48,238 nucleotides of DNA from Porticoccaceae bacterium (GTDB lineage: Bacteria > Pseudomonadota > Gammaproteobacteria > Pseudomonadales > Porticoccaceae), in contig JAQWGK010000039.1 in the NCBI GenBank assembly GCA_029238255.1, forward strand, positions 1 to 48,238, read 5' to 3'. The position numbers and the translations under genes are program-made. Below the pieces are notes generated by a model. The model was not told where the DNA came from. It ran no database searches and saw only the letters and a list, made by a program, of their open reading frames with translations. Of the stretch, positions 1 to 6,227 are shown piece by piece (the first letter of the stretch is position 1; every line of letters begins with the position of its first letter).

Positions 1-954
1 CAACGTGTTGACCAGAAGAGGGGGCAGGGAGAAGTTATAGACCCAGTGGGCTTCGTTGGCATTGCCAAAGTAGGCGAGGTTTTCGCGGTTGGGAATATTG
101 GTTTCGGTTACAATCACAGCGTCGGATTGAGCATGTTCAATCAGTGTACGTAATAGCCGCACAACCTCATGGGTCTGGTCGAGATTGATGCAGTTGGTGC
201 CCAGCTCTTTCCATAAAAAGGCTACGGCATCGAGGCGAAATATCCGCACGCCGCTGTCGAGGTACTGACGAATAATACTGGCAAACTGTTTTAGGACTTC
301 CGGGTTGCGAAAGTTTAGATCGACCTGATCATGACTAAATGTGCACCATACATGCTGGGTACCATCGGCGGTTTCCACTTCGCGCAAAAGCGGGTTGGTG
401 CGCGGACGAACAACGCTGCTTAGATCATCGTCGGGGCTGGCGGTAACAAAGAAGTTTCGACCGGGGTCGCGACCTTTAACAAAGTTCTCAAACCATGGGC
501 TGCGGGCGGAACAGTGGTTAATAACCAGATCCGACATCAACCGATAGTCTGCCGCTATATCTTCAATATCCGCCCATTCGCCTAGAGATTCATTGACGCT
601 CGAGTAGTCGAGTACGGAAAATCCATCGTCCGAGGTAAAGGGATAAAAGGGCAGAATATGCACGCCATTAATACGGCCTTTGACCTGTTTGTCGAGAAAG
701 TGTTTTAGGCTGTGAAGAGGGGATTCACCCTCCTGCAAAATACTGTCGCCGTAACTAATTACCAGACAGTCACTTTCATCCCAGTGATTGATATAACGAG
801 TCGGCGCAGTGTCGATCTCCTGCAGTCGCATAATCTCAATCAGCTCATCACTGAGCCTGCTGTAGTCAACCAACTCAACCCCATCGTAGATCGCTTCGAT
901 ATGGTGTCTGACGCTTTGAAATAACTGGGTGGAATTTTCAGAATTTTTAGTCAT
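1..954 (-). CDS. GH13_18 sugar phosphorylase, probably glucosylglycerate phosphorylase (3' part outside window)
   Basis: Reading from the ATG at 954 down to base 1 gives 318 residues with no stop, so the C-terminal part of a roughly 490-580 residue enzyme lies outside. The (beta/alpha)8 barrel motifs of GH13 are visible: SDLVINH (141-147), [10 protein letters not shown] (237-246) with nucleophile Asp242, and VTETNI (282-287) with acid/base Glu284. The family performs phosphorolysis of an alpha-glucoside to glucose 1-phosphate. GH13_18 includes sucrose, glucosylglycerate and glucosylglycerol phosphorylases. The neighbouring glucosyl-3-phosphoglycerate synthase and phosphatase on the same strand make glucosylglycerate the likeliest substrate, but this is inference from context. 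The gene starts only 5 bases after the synthase stop, so the genes are very probably cotranscribed. Glucosylglycerol or sucrose remain possible substrates because the acceptor-site loops are not in view. Confidence 0.85.
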   Translation of the reverse strand, partial: MTKNSENSTQLFQSVRHHIEAIYDGVELVDYSRLSDELIEIMRLQEIDTAPTRYINHWDESDCLVISYGDSILQEGESPLHSLKHFLDKQVKGRINGVHILPFYPFTSDDGFSVLDYSSVNESLGEWADIEDIAADYRLMSDLVINHCSARSPWFENFVKGRDPGRNFFVTASPDDDLSSVVRPRTNPLLREVETADGTQHVWCTFSHDQVDLNFRNPEVLKQFASIIRQYLDSGVRIFRLDAVAFLWKELGTNCINLDQTHEVVRLLRTLIEHAQSDAVIVTETNIPNRENLAYFGNANEAHWVYNFSLPPLLVNTL

Positions 955-959
955 GATTA

Positions 960-2189
960 TTATTGCTGCCCGCCAAATTCAGCAGCATCCGCTTCAACCG
1001 CCGCGGTCAGTTGTTCAAAAATATCTGGCACCGCACTTCTAACGCGATTCCAGCTGGGGATAAAGGGTTTTTCCATGGGGCTGTTAAAGAAGACTTCACC
1101 GGCCTTAATAATGTTTTCGGCAAACATTTCTACGGCTTTTTCCTCTTCGTGAATATCCAGTGTTAAGCCGTTCATAATGGCATCATTATGGCAGGTTTCG
1201 ACTATATCCAGCGCCATGCGGAAGTAGGTGGCTTTTAGGGAGCGGAATGCTTCATGGCTAAAGACAACGCCCTGAGTCGCCAGTTTGCGGAACAGTGCCT
1301 TGGTGATATCAATCGACATTTTTGACAGGCCATCCTGATCATTGTCGAGAGAGAGGTTCTGATGTTTATGGTCGTAGATATCGGCAATATCCACCTGACA
1401 GAGACGGTTGCTGGCAAAGTTGCGATGCATCTCTGAAAGAACGCCAATTTCTAGACCCCAGTCGCTGGGAATACGCAGATCACTGAGAACGTCGCGACGG
1501 AAAGAGAACTCGCCGGCGAGAGGATATCTAAAGCTGCCCATATAGTTAAGATAGTCGGTATGGCCAACGGTTTTCTTGAGTGCGCTCAACAGCGGTGAGA
1601 CTAATAATCGCGAGACACGACCATTGATTTTTCCATTGGCAACTCGGGCGTAATAGCCTTTACAGAATTCATAGTTAAAGCGCGGATTGGCCACCGGATA
1701 AATCAGTCGAGCCAATAGTTCACGGTCATAGGTAGTGATATCGCAGTCGTGCAGTGCCACAGATTCAGCTTTGCCAGAGGCTAAGGTATAGCCCATGCAA
1801 TACCAGACATTGCGGCCCTTGCCCAGCTCTTTGGGCGCCAGACCTAAAGCCTGAAGTTTTGCGTCCAGAGCTTTTAGTCGCGGGCCGTCATTCCACAGTA
1901 CTCGATGATGCTGGGGCAGATCGGAGAAAAACCCAAGCGCGTCGCGATACTGCTGTTGATCAGCGCGATCCAGACCAATAACAATCTGGTTGAGATAGGG
2001 CATCTGTTTCAAATGATTGATAATTTCCGGCAGGGCATCGCCCTGAAGTTCAGAGTAGAGCGATGGCAGAATCAGTGCCATGGGTCGGGTTTTGGAGAAC
2101 TCGAGCAGCTCGGTTTCCATCTCTTCAACTGATCGGTTGGAGAGGTTGTGTAAAGTTGTTATAACGCCATTTTGGTGGAAGTCACCCAT
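960..2189 (-). CDS. gpgS: glucosyl-3-phosphoglycerate synthase-like glycosyltransferase (GT81)
   Basis: This 409-residue protein is a GT-A fold retaining glycosyltransferase of the glucosyl-3-phosphoglycerate synthase type. It has a GKGRNVW stretch (123-129), the metal-binding D-x-D as HDCDI (Asp148, Asp150), and a GEFSFRR acceptor-side motif near residue 235. The family transfers glucose from NDP-glucose to 3-phosphoglycerate in the cytoplasm, giving glucosyl-3-phosphoglycerate, the precursor of the compatible solute glucosylglycerate. The gene lies between the HAD-IIB phosphatase that would remove the phosphate and the GH13_18 phosphorylase that would break the product down, all on the minus strand with short gaps. 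A mannosyl- rather than glucosyl-transferring activity cannot be excluded from sequence alone. Confidence 0.85.
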   Translation of the reverse strand: MGDFHQNGVITTLHNLSNRSVEEMETELLEFSKTRPMALILPSLYSELQGDALPEIINHLKQMPYLNQIVIGLDRADQQQYRDALGFFSDLPQHHRVLWNDGPRLKALDAKLQALGLAPKELGKGRNVWYCMGYTLASGKAESVALHDCDITTYDRELLARLIYPVANPRFNYEFCKGYYARVANGKINGRVSRLLVSPLLSALKKTVGHTDYLNYMGSFRYPLAGEFSFRRDVLSDLRIPSDWGLEIGVLSEMHRNFASNRLCQVDIADIYDHKHQNLSLDNDQDGLSKMSIDITKALFRKLATQGVVFSHEAFRSLKATYFRMALDIVETCHNDAIMNGLTLDIHEEEKAVEMFAENIIKAGEVFFNSPMEKPFIPSWNRVRSAVPDIFEQLTAAVEADAAEFGGQQ

Positions 2190-2240
2190 GTTTAATTCTC
2201 TTTTATTATTAATGTTTATCGAACAATTTTGTTTTGATTT

Positions 2241-3149
2241 TTAACGGTGAACCTGAAGCCAATCAGCAACACCAGATGCCCAACCCTGAGGGCCGGTCTC
2301 TGTGCTGATAGCAATATTTTCACTGCGGGCTAATGTGGGTGCTGAATGGTGGTCTGATTTGATAATCAGTGCTGCTGAAGCCTGTTCAAGCATGGAAATA
2401 TCATTGCCACTATCGCCAATCGCGAGGGTCTGACAGGCTTCTTGAGCTGCCTCCTGCAAGTAGAGTGCTTCAAGCTGTAAAAGGGCTCGCCCCTTGTCTG
2501 TGTTACCGCCAATATTTAAAAATCTCCCACCCTGCAGAACAGTTGCCCCAAGAGATTGCATCTTTTCGGCAAACAGCTTTTTGCGCTCAGGGGTTCCAGT
2601 CCAGTGGACGGGCTCACTGTAATCACGCTGGTTGGCGAGGGTTGCCAGTTGATGAGTTAAGCCAGTTAGCTGACTAATACCCGCTGGGCCATGTTCTTTA
2701 AAGGCCGAGTCAAAGGTCTGGTATTCGGATGAAAAGTCCGCGGTTTCGCTCTCTAATAATGCCTGCCATGTTGAACGGGACGCGGCGTTTTCAATAACCC
2801 AGAAATTATCAACAATTTTGGAATTTTCCGGTTGTTGGGAAGAGTAACCACAGGGAATATAGATCGCTGCGCCATTTTCAATAATAAACGGATGCTGGTT
2901 ATTTAATTGGCTTCGCAGTGGCAGCAGTTCGGCTTTTGTTTTGCTGGTAATCGGTATCACCGGTATGCCTAGTTGTTCCAGTTCAACGAGCATTTTTTCT
3001 GCCGGTTGAAAACTATAGCTATGGTGATCCAGAAGGCTGCCATCCAGATCAGTGAAGATAAGCTTTACCGGGAGGCTAAAAGGTTTTGCTGCAAGGGAGG
3101 GTTTATTCACTGTTTCTAAACCCCGAGAGCTGTAGTTTGGTATCAACAT
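2241..3149 (-). CDS. HAD-IIB phosphatase, glucosyl/mannosyl-3-phosphoglycerate phosphatase type
   Basis: This HAD superfamily hydrolase has motif I LIFTDLDGSLLD (Asp34, Asp36), motif II around ITSKTKAE (67-74), a motif III Lys in NTDKGRA (216-222) and motif IV GDSGND (245-250). The cap and spacing fit the mannosyl-3-phosphoglycerate phosphatase (IIB) group. It should dephosphorylate the product of the adjacent synthase to glucosylglycerate. The ATG at 3149 has no visible ribosome binding site. The GTG at 3110 (residue 14 of the long form) is an alternative start, because the first 25 or so residues precede the conserved fold and look unstructured. It is first in the three-gene operon, directly downstream of a region with NtrC-like sites. 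Confidence 0.8.
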   Translation of the reverse strand: MLIPNYSSRGLETVNKPSLAAKPFSLPVKLIFTDLDGSLLDHHSYSFQPAEKMLVELEQLGIPVIPITSKTKAELLPLRSQLNNQHPFIIENGAAIYIPCGYSSQQPENSKIVDNFWVIENAASRSTWQALLESETADFSSEYQTFDSAFKEHGPAGISQLTGLTHQLATLANQRDYSEPVHWTGTPERKKLFAEKMQSLGATVLQGGRFLNIGGNTDKGRALLQLEALYLQEAAQEACQTLAIGDSGNDISMLEQASAALIIKSDHHSAPTLARSENIAISTETGPQGWASGVADWLQVHR

Positions 3150-3181
3150 TGAGAAGGCGTGCCCAATAGAAATTCGTCCAC

Positions 3182-3198
3182 TGCACCGTCTTGGTGCA
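3182..3198. promoter_or_regulatory. NtrC-like operator
   Basis: The perfect palindrome TGCACC-N5-GGTGCA (17 bp) fits the enterobacterial NtrC binding consensus TGCACC-N5-GGTGCA in both half-sites and spacing. It lies 32 bp upstream of the ATG at 3149 of the glucosylglycerate operon. The match is direct observation; binding by an NtrC-type regulator is inference. Confidence 0.55.
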
Positions 3199-3213
3199 GC
3201 TGTTCGTGTTGTC

Positions 3214-3228
3214 GCTATGTTTTTGCCC
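3214..3228 (-). promoter_or_regulatory. possible sigma-54 (-24/-12) promoter element
   Basis: On the minus strand a GGGCA block is followed by the invariant GG-N10-GC spacing: GG at 3227-3226 and GC at 3215-3214. The -24 half agrees partly with TGGCAC and the -12 half (TAGCG) only in the GC pair. The predicted start, near 3202, would place the palindrome at 3284-3303 about 80-100 bp upstream, a normal enhancer distance. Weak on its own. Confidence 0.3.
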
Positions 3229-3283
3229 CTGAATCACTGGCTAAAATTCCTTTATTTCCTATTAAAACTGCGCTGATGACGGC

Positions 3284-3303
3284 TTTGGTGCATCTGCACC
3301 AAA
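3284..3303. promoter_or_regulatory. everted palindrome built from NtrC-type half-sites
   Basis: TTTGGTGCA-TC-TGCACCAAA is a 20-bp perfect inverted repeat whose arms reuse the TGCACC/GGTGCA half-sites of the 3182-3198 operator in the opposite orientation, about 100 bp away. It may be part of an upstream enhancer for the glucosylglycerate operon, or a site for another dimeric regulator. Confidence 0.4.
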
Positions 3304-3439
3304 TTAAACAATGGGGTTTATGTCATCTTTAAACTGAGTGTTGCAGTAATCGTGCCAAGGGTTTAATTGGACTGTTCAAGGGGCAGGGGGGGGGCTTTCT
3401 TGACTGGAGATTGAGGAAGTTTAAATCGAGATGTTTTTA

Positions 3440-3988
3440 TTAAGGTTTATAGTCGGCCTTGGCTTCAGCAATGGATCTATTAAAGCGTTTTCTCTGAGCT
3501 TCAATATTAATCTCAAAAGCAATTTTAGCGATCTCAACAGATTCTGGCTGAGGTTTTGATTTAACCCGTTGGTTGTTGATAAGCCAGTTAGCGACTTCAT
3601 AAAAGTGCCATAGAGGAACAGTTCCAGAAACGCTTGGCTGTGGAAAGAGTGTTTTTGAATCGGTGACAAATTTGCGAATATTTTGTCGAGAACAGTTGGC
3701 CAGTTCGGCAATATCTGTAATGCCGACCAAATCAGGTTTAAGTTCTATTAGTTCTGAACCCGGTATGGCCAACTGCACCTGCGCTATAGCCTGTTGAACT
3801 GCGCTCTCGGCTGATTCCGCCTGACGAGCATAGTCGAGCGCGATAGCGCTGGTTGCGCCGACACCGATGATTGCGTCGTCACATCCGGCTTCAAACAATG
3901 CATCCAGATAGGCTTCTGGGCAGTTATCAGACGCTTGTAGAGAAGCAGCTTGTAGAGAAAAGCTTAGTGTAAATTCATAGTTATTCAT
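3440..3988 (-). CDS. helix-turn-helix protein, partner of the HicA-like gene (putative antitoxin)
   Basis: This 182-residue protein has an N-terminal region (about 1-85) of predicted alpha/beta character rich in Ala and acidic residues, with the stretch YLDALFEAGCDDAIIGVG (27-44). A helix-turn-helix follows at about 87-137 (LVGITDIAELANCSRQNIRK), resembling MerR/excisionase-type winged helices, and then a charged C-terminal helix. Proteins of this layout occur as uncharacterised DNA-binding proteins. Its ATG overlaps the TGA of the upstream small gene by four bases (ATGA), so translation is probably coupled. Order, overlap and the HicA-like partner suggest an antitoxin/autorepressor, as in hicAB. 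That function is inferred, not recognised from a characterised homologue. Confidence 0.65.
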   Translation of the reverse strand: MNNYEFTLSFSLQAASLQASDNCPEAYLDALFEAGCDDAIIGVGATSAIALDYARQAESAESAVQQAIAQVQLAIPGSELIELKPDLVGITDIAELANCSRQNIRKFVTDSKTLFPQPSVSGTVPLWHFYEVANWLINNQRVKSKPQPESVEIAKIAFEINIEAQRKRFNRSIAEAKADYKP

Positions 3989-4242
3989 TTTTTTACCTCG
4001 TATAGCTTGATGATTGGATAGATGCAGCCATCAACGCTTTTCTTTAGTCTTTTAGCGTAATTACCAGGATTTTTCGGTGTGCTCCAAACGGATATTTGAC
4101 AGAATAGTGCACAGCGACAGTCCGGTTTGTTTTTCGGGCAACGCAAAACACCCCATGCATGTCCTTTTGCTGCTTTTAAAGTCCAGCCGTTTGAAACTGC
4201 GTGTTGGACTACTTTGTTGATTTCCTTATTGGGGTGCTTCAT
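3985..4242 (-). CDS. small basic HicA-like protein (putative mRNA-interferase toxin)
   Basis: This 85-residue basic protein has the outline of the HicA double-stranded-RNA-binding fold: an N-terminal helix with HAVSNGWTLK, a strand with a conserved-looking KGHAWG (His28), a CQISVWSTP strand, and a C-terminal helix with KNPGNYAKRLKKSV. In HicA the catalytic His lies in the equivalent GSHH-like strand. An unusual insert with three Cys (PKNKPDCRCALFC) lies between the strands and might bind metal. It is the first gene of a two-gene unit with the helix-turn-helix gene. The ATG is preceded by AAGGG at 4256-4252. Relationship to HicA is by pattern only and toxicity is untested. Confidence 0.6.
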   Translation of the reverse strand: MKHPNKEINKVVQHAVSNGWTLKAAKGHAWGVLRCPKNKPDCRCALFCQISVWSTPKNPGNYAKRLKKSVDGCIYPIIKLYEVKK

Positions 4243-4263
4243 TGCTTAATACCCTTAGACTAG

Positions 4264-4292
4264 GTTATAAATTAAAGGTTGTCAAATGACAG
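4264..4292 (-). promoter_or_regulatory. promoter and palindromic operator of the HicA-like pair
   Basis: On the minus strand CTGTCA (4292-4287), a 17-bp spacer and TATAAC (4269-4264) form a credible sigma-70 promoter. The palindrome TGTCA-AA-TGACA at 4280-4291 overlaps the -35 box. That is the expected position for autorepression by the helix-turn-helix partner. Confidence 0.45.
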
Positions 4293-4451
4293 CTAATAAA
4301 AATACTGTTCTTTTTTAAGGGTAGATTTTGAAAATCATCGATAGCGGTTTGAGTTCTCAATAACCGCTGTTATAAGAACTATTTATTGCCTTTGAAGAGA
4401 TCGGAAACAGTGTATGTGGTGCTCTTTGTATTTAGGTGAAATATTTTGGGC

Positions 4452-4489
4452 AAAAAAATGCCCCGCTGTTTTGCAACTGCAGGGCATTT
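4452..4489 (-). terminator. intrinsic terminator of the SCP2 gene
   Basis: On the minus strand the arms AAATGCCC (4489-4482) and GGGCATTT (4463-4456) flank an 18-nt loop, and the second arm runs into a seven-T tract (plus-strand A4452-A4458). It sits just past the stop of the SCP2 gene, which reads toward it. Confidence 0.75.
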
Positions 4490-4524
4490 CTGGATTTTCG
4501 TTTAGACTGATGCTGCAAATAGGG

Positions 4525-4824
4525 CTATGAAAGAATAGGGCCCAACTTCATCGCAATGCCCATATCACCCTGAATCTTTAGCTTGCCAGTCATAAAGGCA
4601 GAGGTGCCATCGAGCTTGCCTTCAGCCATCGCCATAAAGTTTTCCAGACTGATAACCATGGTGCACTGTGCTTCTACATCATCATTGTTAATTACATTTG
4701 GAACCTGAGTCGCGTCCAGGGTGAGGAATCCATCGTCACCAAAATCAAATTTCAAAACTGAACCCAAACCGCAATCTTCCCCTACCTTTTCTTTTAAACC
4801 TGCTGTTACCGCTTGCAATGACAT
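4525..4824 (-). CDS. SCP2 sterol-carrier-type lipid-binding protein
   Basis: This 99-residue single-domain protein is of the SCP2 type: an N-terminal helix, a strand pair (VLKFDFGDDGFLTLDATQ), then QCTMVISLENFMAMAEGKLD and the typical TGKLKIQGDMGIAMKLGPIL end. SCP2 domains hold fatty acyl-CoA or sterols in a hydrophobic tunnel and in bacteria often accompany beta-oxidation genes. It is divergent from a kinase, MFS and acyl-CoA dehydrogenase set, consistent with lipid or acyl-CoA handling in the cytoplasm. There is no signal peptide. It is followed by a clear terminator, so it is probably monocistronic. Confidence 0.88.
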   Translation of the reverse strand: MSLQAVTAGLKEKVGEDCGLGSVLKFDFGDDGFLTLDATQVPNVINNDDVEAQCTMVISLENFMAMAEGKLDGTSAFMTGKLKIQGDMGIAMKLGPILS

Positions 4825-4850
4825 ATGGGTATACCTCTTTTATTTTTATG

Positions 4851-4880
4851 TATAACGACCCTGTTTTAGGGTTCGTTATA
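4851..4880. promoter_or_regulatory. inverted repeat upstream of the SCP2 gene
   Basis: Arms TATAACGA (4851-4858) and TCGTTATA (4873-4880), with inner arms CCCT (4859-4862) and AGGG (4868-4871) and one bulged T, make a nearly perfect 12-bp inverted repeat. It lies 27 bp before the SCP2 start codon and within the divergent control region. It could be an operator or a 5'-UTR hairpin. Confidence 0.45.
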
Positions 4881-4982
4881 GTCGTTTGATAATCTACTTT
4901 AAAAATCTGCGCTTAAAAAATCAAGACATAATGAGTGCCAAAAGATAATATCAGCGCTGGTTGGCAACTTTTGTCACCTTTG

Positions 4983-4999
4983 CCACAGCAGGGCTGTGG
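4983..4999. promoter_or_regulatory. perfect 17-bp palindrome next to the kinase promoter
   Basis: CCACAGC-AGG-GCTGTGG is a perfect 7+3+7 inverted repeat ending one base before the TTTACA -35 box at 5001. The location fits a regulator touching RNA polymerase at the promoter of the plus-strand catabolic genes. Confidence 0.5.
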
Positions 5000-5000
5000 T

Positions 5001-5030
5001 TTTACAGGTACAGTGTATTTTATCTATAAG
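5001..5030 (+). promoter_or_regulatory. sigma-70-like promoter of the kinase gene
   Basis: TTTACA (5001-5006), an 18-bp spacer and TATAAG (5025-5030) lie 47 bp upstream of the ATG at 5077, with the palindrome at 4983-4999 immediately upstream. Confidence 0.5.
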
Positions 5031-5076
5031 CGTATTTTGAGACGTCAGATAATCAATAATAATAAATGGAGACGCA

Positions 5077-6153
5077 ATGACCCTTTCTAATCCAACTATT
5101 GATGTGCGCAGTGGCGAAGAGCTAGATTCTCTGCGTCTGGACGCTGTGCTTAAAGAGATCGTCCCTGAACTGGTGGGCACTCCATCTATTCAGCAGTACG
5201 CTTCTGGCGCCTCCAATCTCACTTACTTAATTAGTTACAGTAATCGCGAGCTGGTATTGCGACGACCGCCGCCGGGGGCAAAAGCCGCCAGTGCCCATTC
5301 GATGATTCGCGAGTATCGGGTTATCAGTGCACTGGAGTCATCCTATCCATCAGTGCCAAAAGCAATCTACTACAGCGATGATGAGTCTCTACTGGGTTCC
5401 GAGTTTTATCTGATGGAAAAGATTGAGGGTGTACTGGTCAAAAACAGCTTGCCCTCAGCATGGAATTTTAGTGATGCCGATCGCTATCAATTTTGCAAGA
5501 CGGTGTTCGATAAGTTAATCCAGTTACATCAGGTTGACTATGCTGCCGCCGGGCTAGCTGAGTTTGGCAAGCCCACAGGCTATGCGGAACGTCAGATACT
5601 GGGTTGGAATAAACGTTTTGCCAATGCTCAGACTGCAGATGTGCCGGGATTTGAAGATGTTCGTGAATGGCTGGAGGCCAATATCCCGGATGCCAATAGT
5701 TCCAATACACCCGCTGCGCTGATTCACGGTGACTTTCGAATCGACAATGTGATGATCGATCCCGCTGATCCGTTTAAGGTGATCGCGGTAATGGATTGGG
5801 AGATGGCCGCGCTGGGTGATCCGCTAATGGATTTGGCTAACGCACTGGCCTATTGGGTTCATGCAGATGATGCGCCTGCACTGCAGGCAATGAAAGTTCA
5901 GCCTTCGGATGCGCCGGGTATGATGCGTCGTGAGGAGATAATCGCTTACTACGGTCAGCAGACTGGCTTTGATGTCTCGAAGTGGGATTTCTATGAGGTC
6001 TATGGTTACTGGCGGCTGGTGGGGATTTTACAGCAGCTCTACTACCGCTATGCCAACAAAATGACCAAGGATCAGCGCTTTGCGAGCTATGGTCAGGCAG
6101 TCACTCATCTGGGGGGATACTGTCGGCAGTTGATCGCCAAGTCAGCTCTTTAG
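5077..6153 (+). CDS. APH-family phosphotransferase, ACAD10/11- and LvaA-like kinase
   Basis: This 358-residue protein has the aminoglycoside-phosphotransferase fold. It shows a nucleotide-binding N-lobe with GASNLTYLI (44-52) and ELVLRRPP (58-65), the catalytic loop HGDFRIDN (217-224, Asp219) and the metal-binding Asp240 in VMDWEMAALGDP. Relatives fused to or next to acyl-CoA dehydrogenases (human ACAD10/11, Pseudomonas putida LvaA) phosphorylate 4-hydroxyacyl-CoA so that the hydroxyl can be eliminated. Here two acyl-CoA dehydrogenases follow after an MFS gene, which supports a role in acyl-CoA catabolism over antibiotic resistance. The substrate is inferred. RBS TGGAGA precedes the ATG. Confidence 0.85.
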   Translation: MTLSNPTIDVRSGEELDSLRLDAVLKEIVPELVGTPSIQQYASGASNLTYLISYSNRELVLRRPPPGAKAASAHSMIREYRVISALESSYPSVPKAIYYSDDESLLGSEFYLMEKIEGVLVKNSLPSAWNFSDADRYQFCKTVFDKLIQLHQVDYAAAGLAEFGKPTGYAERQILGWNKRFANAQTADVPGFEDVREWLEANIPDANSSNTPAALIHGDFRIDNVMIDPADPFKVIAVMDWEMAALGDPLMDLANALAYWVHADDAPALQAMKVQPSDAPGMMRREEIIAYYGQQTGFDVSKWDFYEVYGYWRLVGILQQLYYRYANKMTKDQRFASYGQAVTHLGGYCRQLIAKSAL

Positions 6154-6227
6154 TCGCAGAGGCTTAGAAAACCCAAGACCTGAAATAACTACACAAGTTT
6201 ATAAGATGTAGAAGAGGTTAATAAATT

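Noticed and set aside
341-924. Open frames on the plus strand opposite the GH13_18 phosphorylase
   Set aside because: The minus-strand frame encodes clear GH13 catalytic motifs through the whole stretch; the plus-strand frames have no recognisable content.
3149-3164. A GGGCAC block on the minus strand directly before the phosphatase ATG as the -24 part of a sigma-54 promoter
   Set aside because: The matching -12 GC is missing at the required 10-bp distance, and the transcript would begin inside the reading frame. The GG-N10-GC element at 3214-3227 is better.
3421-3711. A 96-codon open frame overlapping the helix-turn-helix gene on the same strand
   Set aside because: It lies wholly within another frame of the better-supported 182-residue gene over most of its length, has low-complexity Leu-rich composition and no ribosome binding site.
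3150-4524. Insertion-sequence ends, integrase or tRNA attachment site around the HicA-like pair
   Set aside because: No transposase, terminal inverted repeats, target duplications or tRNA gene could be seen on either side.
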